The notes: a model not told the origin generated them from the sequence alone. DNA of 64,000 nt from JAGVSV01 sp040766135 (GCA_040766135.1 JAXGRA010000001.1:62001-126000), one strand, 5' to 3'; positions 1 through 8,743 are shown, numbered from the stretch's first letter. Translations and numbers: made by a program.

Positions 1-65
1 TTGGGGGTAGCCTTGTTGGGGTTGTACGGGGGCTTTTTGCGGTAGACTTTCTTTTTCTTGGCCAT
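1..65 (-). CDS. Lysine-rich small protein, N-terminal fragment
   Basis: A reading frame starts with ATG at 65 on the minus strand and runs out of the window. The 21 visible residues begin MAKKKKVYRKKPPYNP and are very basic. An AGAAAGGAAA ribosome site lies just upstream, between this start and the stop of the transporter gene 20 bases away, so the two are probably cotranscribed. I do not recognise the protein; it does not match the start of ribosomal protein L34, which often sits near dnaA. Confidence 0.5.
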   Translation of the reverse strand, partial: MAKKKKVYRKKPPYNPNKATP

Positions 66-84
66 GGGTATTTCCTTTCTGATA

Positions 85-1662
85 TTAATCTGCGTTAGCG
101 GTTAACTGTTCCAGCGGCGCTTTGGCGCGGTACAGGATGATAAAGCCAATGATAAACAGCGCCAGCAGGCACAGCGTACCCCAGGACGAGCGGCCGGTCA
201 TGCTGCCCACGGCAGCATACAGGAAGGGGCCTAACACCGATGCAAACTTGCCAAAGATATCAAAGAAGCCAAAGAACTCGTTGGAGCGGTGCTTGGGGAT
301 CAGCTTGCCAAAGAAGCTGCGCGACACGGCCTGGATGCCGCCCTGCACGGTGCCCACCAGCACAGCCATGGCCCAGAACAATATGGATGAGAACTGCCGG
401 GCGTTTTGCTGCGCATCAATGACGTCGGCGTTGTTATCGATAAAGGCCTGTGTGGCTGCCTGCAGCGTCTGCGTGGCGGCGGGCAGCAGCGCGCTGTCGG
501 CCTCCGCAGCCTCGGGCAGCGTCAGTTCCAGAGCGCTTAGTTTTTTCGCATTACGGGTGGCGGCAGGCTCCTTGGCAGCGGCCAGATAATCCTCAATGGC
601 TTCGCGCGCGGCCTGTTTGTCGGCAAAGGTGTCCCCCACGGTGTCAGCCTGCAGTGCAGCGTGCGCTTCATAGGCGCTATCATATGCGGCCTGGTGCGGC
701 TCTAACGTGTAGCCCATGATAAACCCGACGCTGCAGATGATCATGTACACCGCAATGGCAAACAGCAGCGCGCGGCGCGCCGTGATGCGCTGTGTGAGGC
801 GGCCAAACAGGATGGAGCAGGGCATGGCCACGATCTGCGTGACCAGCAGCGCCAAGATCATCGCGGTGCTGTTCAGCCCCAGCGCTGTGCCATAGGCGGT
901 GGAGATGTTGATGATGGTGCCCACGCCATCAATATAGAAGAAATACGACAACATGAACATCATCAGCCCTTTGTTGCTGACGATGTCCCGTGCGGTACGG
1001 CCAATATTTTTGAACACGCCGCCTATGGAAAAGCCTTCGTGATGCTCAATGTAGTGCTCCTGATGCACATTCTTCAGGAAGGGGATGGTAAACACAAACC
1101 ACCAGATGCTGGTAATCAGGATAGAGAATTTCTGTGCAAAGGGGCTGTAGTCCAGCGCCAGCAGCACGCCGATGGATACCAAAAACGGGATGGTGCTGCC
1201 GCCGATGTAACCCATGGCATAGCCCCAGGTGGATACCTTGTCCATGCGCTCGTTGGTGGTGACGTCCGTTAAAAAGCTGTCGTAGAACAGCGTGGAGCCC
1301 GAAAACCCGATGCGTGAGAGAACGTATCCCGCCAGCATCACGCGGTAATCGTTGGTTAGCGCAATCAACGCGGTGGCCACCACGCCCAGCAGCCAGAAGG
1401 CTGTGAACAGCTTTTTCTTCATGCCCTTGAAGTCGGCCACGGCTCCCAGGATAGGGGCCATCAGCGCAACCACGCCGGTAGCAATGGATACGCCATAGCT
1501 TAGCAGTTGGTCGCCCTTTACGCCGGCTGTACGGGCCATGGTGCCAAAAACAATCGGGAATATGGCGGCCATGATGTTGGTGGCGTACACGGAATTGGCC
1601 CAGTCGTACATTATCCAGCTGCGCTCCTGAAGGGTAAAGCGCCGTCCCTGAGACTTTGCCAT
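85..1662 (-). CDS. MFS transporter, UMF1 (Atg22-like) family
   Basis: This 525-residue integral membrane protein opens with the sequence ERSWIMYDWANSVYATNIM, the hallmark N-terminus of the UMF1/Atg22-like branch of the major facilitator superfamily. About twelve hydrophobic segments are visible. The substrate of bacterial members is not established. The ATG at 1662 is chosen because a strong AAGGAGGAAC site sits 8 bases upstream; an in-frame ATG at 1689 has none. Odd feature: an Ala- and Glu-rich hydrophilic insertion of roughly 100 residues (about residues 322-420) interrupts the second half between membrane segments. It may form a soluble loop or coiled domain and is larger than I would expect for the family. 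Confidence 0.8.
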   Translation of the reverse strand: MAKSQGRRFTLQERSWIMYDWANSVYATNIMAAIFPIVFGTMARTAGVKGDQLLSYGVSIATGVVALMAPILGAVADFKGMKKKLFTAFWLLGVVATALIALTNDYRVMLAGYVLSRIGFSGSTLFYDSFLTDVTTNERMDKVSTWGYAMGYIGGSTIPFLVSIGVLLALDYSPFAQKFSILITSIWWFVFTIPFLKNVHQEHYIEHHEGFSIGGVFKNIGRTARDIVSNKGLMMFMLSYFFYIDGVGTIINISTAYGTALGLNSTAMILALLVTQIVAMPCSILFGRLTQRITARRALLFAIAVYMIICSVGFIMGYTLEPHQAAYDSAYEAHAALQADTVGDTFADKQAAREAIEDYLAAAKEPAATRNAKKLSALELTLPEAAEADSALLPAATQTLQAATQAFIDNNADVIDAQQNARQFSSILFWAMAVLVGTVQGGIQAVSRSFFGKLIPKHRSNEFFGFFDIFGKFASVLGPFLYAAVGSMTGRSSWGTLCLLALFIIGFIILYRAKAPLEQLTANAD

Positions 1663-1689
1663 GTGTGTTCCTCCTTGATTCAATAACAT

Positions 1690-2082
1690 ATATTATAGCG
1701 GGTTTGGAGCGGCAAAGAAAGTACAGAGAAAAATCCGAAGAAAAAACAGGTGTGCTGCTGCCGAAGTTGCATATATATGCAAATAATTGTATTCAACGTG
1801 TGTCGATAGTCCCAAGACTTGTGGTTGACAGAGAGGGGCAGCGTAACCTGTAGTCAAAGAAAGTTATCAACAGTGCGGGTTCATGCAGAAATTAAAAATG
1901 CCTGGATTGCCTTGATATTCCTTGCATCCTGTGCTATCATTCGCACGTACCGAAAGGTCTCGATGGTTTATCCACAACCAGGTTATCCACAGCATGGTAT
2001 TTAACGCTGTTAGAACCGTGTTTTTTTACCCTGTTACAGCTGTGTTACGAATGTATAAAATTTGAGGTGTGGGGGCAAGTAC
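1690..2082. other. Origin-like region (candidate oriC) upstream of dnaA
   Basis: The 390-base space between the divergent transporter gene and dnaA holds no gene. It has two perfect DnaA boxes, TTATCCACA at 1968-1976 and 1983-1991, and a near-perfect one, TTATCAACA at 1864-1872, all in the same orientation. AT-rich stretches lie at about 1766-1797 and 2010-2060. Clustered DnaA boxes next to dnaA are the usual Bacillota origin arrangement, so this is a good candidate for oriC. GC skew was not computed. Confidence 0.65.
1968..1991 (+). promoter_or_regulatory. Pair of perfect DnaA boxes
   Basis: Two exact TTATCCACA boxes sit 15 bases apart on the plus strand, at 1968-1976 and 1983-1991. They could serve both origin firing and autoregulation of dnaA, whose start is about 90 bases downstream. 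Confidence 0.8.
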
Positions 2083-3399
2083 GTGAACGTGAAGGCGATC
2101 TGGGAAAACGCATGCGCACGCATGCGGGAGGACATGACAGAGGTGACCTATTCCACCTGGATTGCTGCTGCATTGCGCCCGCTGGATGCTGCTGAGGACC
2201 GTTTTTATGTGGAAGCTGTGACGGATTTCTACCACCAGTTTGTGGTGCCGCGCTATTCAGACAAAATAGCGGCAGCCCTGCGCGAGGTGACGGGGCGCGA
2301 CATCCGCCTGACCATCATGACGCCCCGGCAGGCTGAGGAATATCGCAACGGTGCCAACCCCTTGAAGCGTCCGGCACCGCAGCTAAACGACAAGTATACC
2401 TTTGACACCTTTGTGGTGGGCAGCGGCAACCGCTTTGCGCACGCGGCGTCTTTGGCCGTTGCCGAGGCTCCGGCCGAGGCCTACAACCCCCTGTTTATCT
2501 ATGGCGGCGTGGGCTTGGGCAAAACACATCTGATGCAGGCTATTGGCCACTATGTGCTGCGGCAAAAGCCCGACACACGCCTGGTGTACGTCACCAGCGA
2601 AACGTTCACCATCGAGCTGGTCTCCGCCATCCAGACCAATCGCAACGCGCAGTTCCGCGACAAATACCGCAATGTGGACGTGCTGCTCATTGACGATATT
2701 CAGTTTATCGCCGGACGAGACAGTACGCAGGAGGAGTTTTTTCACACCTTCAACGCGCTGCACAACGCGCGCAAGCAGATTATTATCTCGTCCGACCGCC
2801 CGCCCAAGGAAATCACGCGCTTAGAGGAACGCCTGCGCAGCCGCTTTGAGTGGGGCCTGATTGCCGACATCCAGCGCCCGGACATGGACACGCGCTGTGC
2901 GATACTGCGCCGCAAGGCCCAGGCCGAGGGCATCCGCGTGGAGGATGACGTGTTGCAGGTGATTGCCGAGCGCGTCAGCAGCAACATCCGCGAGCTGGAG
3001 GGCAGCCTGACCCGGCTGGTGGCCTATTCTTCGCTGACCAACCGTGAAATCACCATGGAACTGGCTGAGGAAGCCTTGCGCGAGGTGTTCTCGGTGCAGG
3101 CCCCGCGCAGCATTTCCTGTGAGGATGTATTAAGCGCGGTGTCGCAATACTATGCCGTGAGCGAGGATGACCTGCGCGGCCCGCGCCGTACCCGCGCGAT
3201 AACCGTCCCCCGGCAGATGGTGATGTATCTGTCGCGCAAGTTGACCAACAACTCCCTGCCCCGCATCGGCGAGGTGCTGGGCGGGCGCGATCACTCCACT
3301 GTATTGCACGGATGCGCAAAGATAGAGGAGTTGAGCGTGGACACCCACCAGGTGCGCACCGCTATTGAGGATATCTCCAAGCTGTTGGGGAGTGAATGA
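2083..3399 (+). CDS. dnaA: Chromosomal replication initiator protein DnaA
   Basis: DnaA binds the TTATCCACA boxes, opens the origin duplex and recruits helicase. The 438-residue protein has domain I (about 1-75), a short linker, the AAA+ domain with Walker A GGVGLGKTH near residue 141 and Walker B VDVLLIDDIQF, and the C-terminal DNA-binding domain with the signature GRDHSTVLHG. The GTG at 2083 is preferred: it gives the usual start VNVKAIWENA and has a purine-rich site (GAGGTGTGGGGG) upstream. A TTG at 2062 is in frame but would lie inside that site. Unusually, dnaN does not follow; the next genes are the converging ribosomal operon. Confidence 0.97.
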   Translation: MNVKAIWENACARMREDMTEVTYSTWIAAALRPLDAAEDRFYVEAVTDFYHQFVVPRYSDKIAAALREVTGRDIRLTIMTPRQAEEYRNGANPLKRPAPQLNDKYTFDTFVVGSGNRFAHAASLAVAEAPAEAYNPLFIYGGVGLGKTHLMQAIGHYVLRQKPDTRLVYVTSETFTIELVSAIQTNRNAQFRDKYRNVDVLLIDDIQFIAGRDSTQEEFFHTFNALHNARKQIIISSDRPPKEITRLEERLRSRFEWGLIADIQRPDMDTRCAILRRKAQAEGIRVEDDVLQVIAERVSSNIRELEGSLTRLVAYSSLTNREITMELAEEALREVFSVQAPRSISCEDVLSAVSQYYAVSEDDLRGPRRTRAITVPRQMVMYLSRKLTNNSLPRIGEVLGGRDHSTVLHGCAKIEELSVDTHQVRTAIEDISKLLGSE

Positions 3400-3442
3400 T
3401 AATTTTTAAGAATTTTCATTCGATAGAAAACAAAACAAACAA

Positions 3443-3475
3443 AACCCCCGCCGTGTCGTCCATTCGGCGGGGGCA
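3443..3475 (+). repeat. GC-rich hairpin, copy 1 (near-identical to copy 2 at 3610-3640)
   Basis: The arms ACCCCCGCCG (3444-3453) and CGGCGGGGGC (3465-3474) pair around the loop TGTCGTCCATT. The upstream flank CAAACAAAA is also shared with the second copy about 165 bases downstream. It lacks a T-run on the plus strand. Copy 1 may be a dnaA terminator or a dispersed intergenic element; the sequence between the copies is GC-rich and not convincingly coding. Confidence 0.6.
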
Positions 3476-3604
3476 GAATGAGGCCGCCGCCAGTGGCGGA
3501 TGAAGGCCGAATGGCAGCCCAGTAAGTCAAAGAGGATGCAAGCGAGCATGCGAGCGAAGCAACCGACTATGACGAACTGAGGGTGAAAACAAGAAACAAA
3601 GCAA

Positions 3605-3650
3605 ACAAAATCCCCGCCGTGTCGTCCATTCGGCGGGGATTTTGTTTGTT
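3605..3650. terminator. Bidirectional terminator between dnaA and rpsR (hairpin copy 2)
   Basis: The stem TCCCCGCCG (3611-3619) / CGGCGGGGA (3631-3639) is flanked by AAAAT on one side and ATTTTGTTTG on the other, so it can terminate transcription from both directions. Loop and left flank match copy 1 almost exactly. Confidence 0.75.
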
Positions 3651-3666
3651 CAGCTATCTACTTACA

Positions 3667-3921
3667 TCAATCTGCTGTGTACGGCAGCAGCGCGATGGCG
3701 CGGGCGCGTTTGATGGCCTCGGCCAGCTGGCGCTGGTGTTTGGCACAGGTGCCCAGCATCCGGCGGGGGTTGATCTTGCCGCGCTCGTTGATGCAGCGGC
3801 GCAGACGATTTACGTCCTTGTAATCAATAAACTCAATTTTGCCAGCGCAAAATTCACATACCTTGCGGCGCGGCCGCCGCCCACGGGGGCGTTGCCGTCT
3901 TTCGTTGCGGTCTTCCGACAT
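3667..3921 (-). CDS. rpsR: 30S ribosomal protein S18
   Basis: The 84-residue protein is S18, which binds with S6 on the platform of the small ribosomal subunit. The conserved core FIDYKDVNRLRRCINERGKI and C-terminal AIALLPY are present. It is the cysteine-containing form, with CEFC near residue 22 and CAKHQ near residue 59, suggesting a zinc-binding ribosomal protein. The ATG at 3921 follows an AAGGAGGGTT site. It is the last gene of the rpsF-ssb-rpsR operon and ends at the hairpin at 3605-3650. Confidence 0.97.
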   Translation of the reverse strand: MSEDRNERRQRPRGRRPRRKVCEFCAGKIEFIDYKDVNRLRRCINERGKINPRRMLGTCAKHQRQLAEAIKRARAIALLPYTAD

Positions 3922-3951
3922 GGGGAACCCTCCTTATTTCGTCCGGCTGCC

Positions 3952-4374
3952 TTAGAAGGGCAGCTCATCCTCATCAATTTCGACAAAGCCATTGTTGCCG
4001 GCAGGCGCTGCAGCAGCACCCGGGGAACGCTGCGCATCAACAACTTCGCTGCGCGGGGTCAAAAACTCCACCGAATCGGCCTGCACTTCCAGGCTGGAGC
4101 GCACCTGGCCGTCATTGCCGGTGTAGGTTTGCAGCGACAAATCGCCTACTACAGCCACCTTGCGGCCCTTGGCCAGAAAACGATTGCAGTTTTCGCCCAG
4201 CTGACGCCAGGCGCTGACGCGGTAAAAGTCCGCTTCCTGCTGGCCGGCTTCTGCGCCCTGCCCGCGGCCGCGGCGGTTGACCGCTACGGTAAAGCTGCAC
4301 ACCGACACGCCCGAAGACGTGGTGCGCAGTTCCGGGTCGCGCGTCAAGTTACCAATGATAAATACCTTGTTCAC
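3952..4374 (-). CDS. ssb: Single-stranded DNA-binding protein
   Basis: SSB coats single-stranded DNA during replication, repair and recombination. The 140-residue protein starts MNKVFIIGNLTRDPELR, has an OB fold over about residues 1-105, a Gly/Ala-rich linker, and the acidic tip DEDELPF that recruits partner proteins. The start is GTG at 4374 behind AGGGAGAAG. It lies 12 bases after rpsF and 30 before rpsR, the usual operon order. Confidence 0.97.
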   Translation of the reverse strand: MNKVFIIGNLTRDPELRTTSSGVSVCSFTVAVNRRGRGQGAEAGQQEADFYRVSAWRQLGENCNRFLAKGRKVAVVGDLSLQTYTGNDGQVRSSLEVQADSVEFLTPRSEVVDAQRSPGAAAAPAGNNGFVEIDEDELPF

Positions 4375-4386
4375 CGTGCTTCTCCC

Positions 4387-4773
4387 TTATTCGTCCTGGG
4401 CGGGTTCAGCGGGCGCTTCGGTCGCGGGTGCGGCCGACGCACTCTCCTGCGCGGCAACACGCTGCGCACGCGGCTTCACCACGCTGCGCTTTTCATCCAC
4501 GCGAATCACCATGTACTTCATAATGCTTTCGGTGATGCCCAGGTTACGCTCGATCTCCCGGGGGACGCTGGTTTCAGCTGTGAAGTTGACCAGCACGTAG
4601 TAGCCCTCGGTCTTGTCGTTGATGGGGTACGCCAGGTGGCGCTTGCCCCATTCGTCGGTCTTTTCCACCGTGCCGCCGTTGCTCTCAATCATGGCGCCAA
4701 AGCGCTCAATCAGCGCCTTGCGCGCTTCCTCGTCAACGTCCGGATCGATGATGTACACCAGTTCGTACTTCAA
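4387..4773 (-). CDS. rpsF: 30S ribosomal protein S6
   Basis: S6 pairs with S18 in the small subunit. The chosen start is TTG at 4773, which gives MKYELVYIIDPDVDEE, the normal N-terminus, behind a perfect GAGGAGGG site at 4782-4789. The longer in-frame ATG starts would place that ribosome site inside the coding region. The product is 128 residues. Its tail from about residue 100 is an Ala/Pro/Glu-rich extension ending EPAQDE, as seen in many S6 proteins. It is the first gene of the rpsF-ssb-rpsR operon. Confidence 0.95.
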   Translation of the reverse strand: MKYELVYIIDPDVDEEARKALIERFGAMIESNGGTVEKTDEWGKRHLAYPINDKTEGYYVLVNFTAETSVPREIERNLGITESIMKYMVIRVDEKRSVVKPRAQRVAAQESASAAPATEAPAEPAQDE

Positions 4774-4839
4774 TCCTGTTTCCCTCCTCATGGCCATATG
4801 GCACCGCGTCATTGCGCGGCGCAAGGACGACAATTAAGG

Positions 4840-4868
4840 ATTATACTGGGGGAAGTGAGCCTTTGCAA
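4840..4868 (-). promoter_or_regulatory. Promoter of the rpsF-ssb-rpsR operon
   Basis: On the minus strand TTGCAA (4863-4868) and TATAAT (4840-4845) are 17 bases apart. The leader between it and rpsF can form a short stem, GCGCCGC with GCGGTGC (4801-4822), where S6:S18 leader control would be expected; the conserved S6:S18 motif itself was not verified. Confidence 0.75.
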
Positions 4869-4908
4869 GTGTAAAACAACAGAATTGGACGAATTGCCAG
4901 CCCAAAGG

Positions 4909-4975
4909 CAAAAAAAGATATCGGACACCCTCGACAATGAGCTTATAAACCGCTCGTATGTTGAGGATGCCCGAT
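4909..4975 (-). terminator. Terminator of the oxidoreductase operon
   Basis: Downstream of the Gfo/Idh/MocA gene on the minus strand, arms at 4960-4975 and 4921-4936 pair over about 15 bases with a few G-U pairs, followed by the run TTTTTTT (4910-4916). Confidence 0.65.
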
Positions 4976-4995
4976 GATTCGCCTGTAGAAGAAAC

Positions 4996-6123
4996 TTAGA
5001 AATTCAGCTCGATATCGGGCACCGGGGCGCACACCGGCGGGGTGCCGGGCAGGGAGGCGCTGTCGGCCACCATCTGCGCGCGCACGCACAGCTCCGCCGC
5101 CTTAAAGGCATGGGCCTGGGTCATGGCGTTTTCGGTGCGGTTGAGGCTGTCTAGGATGAGCTGCCCAAAGAAGGGGAAGCCCACCTGGCCGTGCACCTTC
5201 AGGTGCTGCTCGCCCTGATCGGTGACCAGGAATACATGGTCGCCCTCCTTTTCTGTGGCCACGTTCAGGTACTTGCGCAGCTCGATATACCCCTTGGTGC
5301 CCAAGATCATCATCCGGCCGTCGCCCCAGGTGGACAGGCCATCCGGCGTGAACCAGTCCACGCGGAAGTAGTTGCCCGCGCCGTTGTTGCCAATCAGCGC
5401 GCAATCGCCGAAGTCCTCCAGCTCCGGATATTCGGGGTGCCCCATGTTGCCGGCACGCGCGTATTGGATGGTGGCATCGGTGGCCCCGGTAAAGTACAGG
5501 AACTGCTCAATCTGATGGCTGCCGATGTCGCACAGAATGCCCCCGTATTGCTTGCGCTTGAAAAACCAGTCCGGGCGCGAGGGGGCGTTGAGGCGATGCG
5601 GCCCCAGGCCGATTACCTGCAGCACCTTGCCGATGGCCCCGCCGTGCACCAGTTCGCCTGCGTACATGGCGCTTTCCACATGCAGACGCTCGGAATAATA
5701 TACCATGTATTTCCTGCCTGTTTTGGCTACGGCAGCCTTGGCGGCGTCCAGCTGCTCCAGCGAGATCAGCGGCGTTTTATCGGTAAAATAATCCTTGCCC
5801 GCTTCCATCACCTGGATGCCCAGCGGGCAGCGCTCGCTGGGGATGGCGGCGGCTGCGACCATGTGCAGTGATGCGTCGTCCAGTATTTCCTGCAAGCTGC
5901 GCGCGGCCTTGGCCTGTGGGTATACCTTTTGAAATTGAGCTACCTTGTTGGGGTCGGGGTCATACACCCATTTCAGCGTGCCGCCTGCTTCGATCAGGCC
6001 GTTGCACATGCCCATGATGTGCCCGTGATCCAGCGCCGCTGCGGCAAACTGAAACTCCCCGGCCGCAACGACTGGCATGGGCTTGCCCTTGGGGGCGTAG
6101 TTCATTCCATCGGATTTCTGCAT
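4996..6123 (-). CDS. Gfo/Idh/MocA family oxidoreductase
   Basis: A 375-residue NAD(P)-dependent sugar or cyclitol dehydrogenase-like protein. The N-terminal Rossmann part contains FQFAAAALDHGHIMGMCNG, followed by WVYDPDPNKV, and the Gfo/Idh/MocA C-terminal domain contains GGILCDIGSHQIEQFLYF. The nucleotide motif is altered (DHGHIMGMC in place of the usual GxGxxG), so the cofactor mode may be atypical. The ATG at 6123 follows AAAGGAGGATACT. It is the last gene of a four-gene operon with a flavoprotein, an SDR and an old-yellow-enzyme; the specific substrate is not known. Confidence 0.85.
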   Translation of the reverse strand: MQKSDGMNYAPKGKPMPVVAAGEFQFAAAALDHGHIMGMCNGLIEAGGTLKWVYDPDPNKVAQFQKVYPQAKAARSLQEILDDASLHMVAAAAIPSERCPLGIQVMEAGKDYFTDKTPLISLEQLDAAKAAVAKTGRKYMVYYSERLHVESAMYAGELVHGGAIGKVLQVIGLGPHRLNAPSRPDWFFKRKQYGGILCDIGSHQIEQFLYFTGATDATIQYARAGNMGHPEYPELEDFGDCALIGNNGAGNYFRVDWFTPDGLSTWGDGRMMILGTKGYIELRKYLNVATEKEGDHVFLVTDQGEQHLKVHGQVGFPFFGQLILDSLNRTENAMTQAHAFKAAELCVRAQMVADSASLPGTPPVCAPVPDIELNF

Positions 6124-6134
6124 AGTATCCTCCT

Positions 6135-7976
6135 TTATGTCATAAGCTGGTTGCGCTGGCGGTAGGCCCGCCATACGTTTTCAAACCACAGGTCGCTGTC
6201 GGGGATGGGCGTGGCCGGGCGCGCGGTGGACACCGGTTCGCCGTTTTGCATCCGGGTTTCCACAATCAGGTTGCCGGAGGCGGGCGCGGCGGGGGACTGC
6301 ACCAGGGCCGTACCGGGCAGGCCTGCGCGCGCGGCCATCAGCATGGCATCCAGTACCATTTGCTGCGTTATCAGCTGGTCGCGTGCTGCCAGCCAGGCTA
6401 TGGGTTCTTGTGCATCGGCGCCCAGGTAATCCATGTTTTTTAGCACTTGCCGTAGTTCGGCGGCCAGTGCCTCCATGCCCGGCACATCGCGCAGGAAAGC
6501 CGCGCTGCGGCTCATAGCTGCACGCATGCGCAGGGCGGTATCCTGTGCCGCGGGCTGCTGCGGCAGGCTGTCCAGCCGTGCGGCCAGCGCGTGCACGCTG
6601 TCCGTGCCGGTAAATTCATCCGAAAGCACGGGCTGCCGGGCGATGTGCTCCGCCGCGCGCTGGGCGCCTACCTGCGTGGCGTTGAGCGCGCTGCCGCCGG
6701 GGCGGCGCACGCCAAAGGTGCCCGCACATTCGCCCACCGCATACAGCCCGGGCAACGTGGTGCGCCAATGCTCATCCACTTGCAGGCCGCCGTTGAGGTG
6801 CTGCGCGCACACCGCGATGGGCAGCGGCTCTTTTTCAAGGTCGATGCTGTTATCGCGGTACAGCGTCACAGCCGGGGCGTTCATATGCATCAGGCGCGCA
6901 AAGGGCGTGGGCTGCGTGGCACCGGAGGCTGCCAGATATTCCCGCGCCGTTTCGGGCAGCGCGTGCAGGTCATTGCGCCATCCGCGCGGGTTTTGGCGGT
7001 AGTCTAAATATACCCGGCGACCTTTCTCGTGCATTTCACGGTGCACCAGCAAGTCCACCTGCGAGGACCCCTGCGCCTTGGCTGCGTCAAAGGGCCATTC
7101 GTATCCCTTCAGGAAGGTCAGCTCCATGGCGCGCTGCTCGCCCAGCGCATCGGCCAGAAACTCATACGGACGACCATCCTCCCCAACTGAAACATAGCGC
7201 GGCACCACCTGCTGGTACGTGCCCGATACATTCCACCGGAAGGAGGTGGACGCCAGCCCGTACTGCCACTGGTGCAGGTTGCTGGCCTGGGCGCCTTGTT
7301 GCAGCGCCAGGCCCATCATGCCGTGCTGGCTTTCGGGGAATACGCTGTCACGGTAGCAGCACGCAGGGCCGCCGGTGGCCAGTACCACATGGTCGGCAAT
7401 GACCGCCACCAGCCCGTGCCCGGGCTGCCCCTGGCGCGCGATGTCCACGGCGATGACGCCGCGCACGCGCCCTTCATGCATCAGCAGTTCTACGGCATAG
7501 TGCTGGTCCAGGATCCGCACGCCCGCAGCCTGCCCGGCGCGCTCCAGCGCGCGTGCCATGTACTGGCTGGTCAGCGGCCCCGCACTGGTGGCGCGGCGGC
7601 GCTGGTCATGGTCGGTCTGGTATCCGGCATACTGGCCATAGGCATCGGTGGGGAACGGCACGCCCAATTCACACAGGTAAAAAAACGTGCGCGCCGACCC
7701 GGTCGCCATGCACAGCGCGATGTCGCCATCCATGCCGCCGCCTGCAAACAAATCCTGCGCCATGTCCATCACGCTGTCGGCCTCCTGGCCTGCCAATGAC
7801 AATTTATAATATGTTTGCTTATCGCTGCCCGTATTGTGGCTGGTGCCCATGCGCAGGCCCTGTGTCAGCAGCAACGTGTCCACGCCCAGGCGCTGCGCGT
7901 GCAGCGCGGCCGCCCACCCGGCACAGCCCGAACCAATCACCAGTGCGCGCGCCCTGTATACAGGATAGTTCATCAT
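6135..7976 (-). CDS. FAD-dependent oxidoreductase, fumarate reductase/aspartate oxidase fold
   Basis: This 613-residue flavoprotein has the N-terminal dinucleotide motif VIGSGCAGWAAALHAQ, the second FAD motif VVLATGGPACCYRD, and the C-terminal FAD loop GLYAVGECAGTFGVRRPGGSALNATQ. This is the architecture of succinate dehydrogenase/fumarate reductase flavoprotein subunits and their soluble relatives. No signal peptide and no FMN-binding domain are visible, so it should be cytosolic. Its start overlaps the stop of the SDR gene (ATGATGA), so translation is coupled. With the neighbouring OYE and SDR it probably oxidises or reduces a carbon-carbon bond of an unknown substrate. Confidence 0.85.
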   Translation of the reverse strand: MMNYPVYRARALVIGSGCAGWAAALHAQRLGVDTLLLTQGLRMGTSHNTGSDKQTYYKLSLAGQEADSVMDMAQDLFAGGGMDGDIALCMATGSARTFFYLCELGVPFPTDAYGQYAGYQTDHDQRRRATSAGPLTSQYMARALERAGQAAGVRILDQHYAVELLMHEGRVRGVIAVDIARQGQPGHGLVAVIADHVVLATGGPACCYRDSVFPESQHGMMGLALQQGAQASNLHQWQYGLASTSFRWNVSGTYQQVVPRYVSVGEDGRPYEFLADALGEQRAMELTFLKGYEWPFDAAKAQGSSQVDLLVHREMHEKGRRVYLDYRQNPRGWRNDLHALPETAREYLAASGATQPTPFARLMHMNAPAVTLYRDNSIDLEKEPLPIAVCAQHLNGGLQVDEHWRTTLPGLYAVGECAGTFGVRRPGGSALNATQVGAQRAAEHIARQPVLSDEFTGTDSVHALAARLDSLPQQPAAQDTALRMRAAMSRSAAFLRDVPGMEALAAELRQVLKNMDYLGADAQEPIAWLAARDQLITQQMVLDAMLMAARAGLPGTALVQSPAAPASGNLIVETRMQNGEPVSTARPATPIPDSDLWFENVWRAYRQRNQLMT

Positions 7977-8743
7977 AGCCTTCTGATGTGGAAGCCGCCA
8001 TCGGCGTTGAGCACTGTGCCGGTGGCAAAATCCAGGTTGCCAGACACCGCGGCCAGCACACATCCGGCCACATCCTCTGGGTCGCCCATGCGGGGGATGG
8101 GGGTCAGGCCCTCGGCGATCTGCTGCTCATAGCGCTGGGTAACAGCGGCGGTCATGTCGGTGCGGATGATGCCCGGCCGCACCTCAAACACCGGGATGTC
8201 GTGCGGCGCCAGGCGTGCAGCAAACAGTTGCGTCACCATGGTAACCCCGGCCTTGCTGATGCAGTATTCGCCCCGGTTGATGGAGGCCGTATACGCTGAA
8301 ATGGAGCCGATGTTAACAATGCGCGGGCGGTAATTGGGCAGGCCGTTGTCCAGCCCTGCTAACATTTCCCGTGCGGCCAACTGGCACAGGAAGAACGTGC
8401 CGATCAGGTTGATCCCTAACACGCGATCAAAGCTTTCTAAGCTGGTTTCCAGCACATCCACGCGCGATTGCGGTGCCACGCCCGCATTGTTGACCAGCAC
8501 ATCCAGCCGCCCCAGGCGATGGATAACCTCTTCCATCAGCGCGCGGCGGTCATCGTCCTTGGATACATCGCAGGGAATGTAGCAGGCCGTGACGTTTTCC
8601 TGGGCGCACAGCGCCAGCGCGTTATCCGCTTCCGATGAGGTGCCGGACAGCACCACGCTGTACCCGGCCCGGCCCAGCGCCAGCGCAATGCCCAAGCCGA
8701 TGCCCCGCCGGGAGCCGGTAATCAAAGCAACAGGTTGTGTCAT
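7973..8743 (-). CDS. Short-chain dehydrogenase/reductase (FabG-like)
   Basis: The 256-residue protein carries the complete classical SDR set: cofactor loop TGSRRGIG near residue 10, structural NNAG, catalytic Ser in GSISAY, YCISK (Tyr and Lys), and the C-terminal glycine-rich end VLNADGGFHI. It should interconvert a secondary alcohol and a ketone using NAD(P)H. It overlaps the OYE gene upstream and the flavoprotein downstream by 4 bases each, so all three are translationally coupled. It may handle a keto-sugar or other cyclic ketone rather than a fatty acid; that is inference. Confidence 0.9.
   Translation of the reverse strand: MTQPVALITGSRRGIGLGIALALGRAGYSVVLSGTSSEADNALALCAQENVTACYIPCDVSKDDDRRALMEEVIHRLGRLDVLVNNAGVAPQSRVDVLETSLESFDRVLGINLIGTFFLCQLAAREMLAGLDNGLPNYRPRIVNIGSISAYTASINRGEYCISKAGVTMVTQLFAARLAPHDIPVFEVRPGIIRTDMTAAVTQRYEQQIAEGLTPIPRMGDPEDVAGCVLAAVSGNLDFATGTVLNADGGFHIRRL

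Noticed and set aside
3583..4977. A 464-codon plus-strand reading frame
   Set aside because: It is antisense to rpsR, ssb and rpsF, whose products, ribosome sites and promoter are unmistakable; it has no recognisable protein features.
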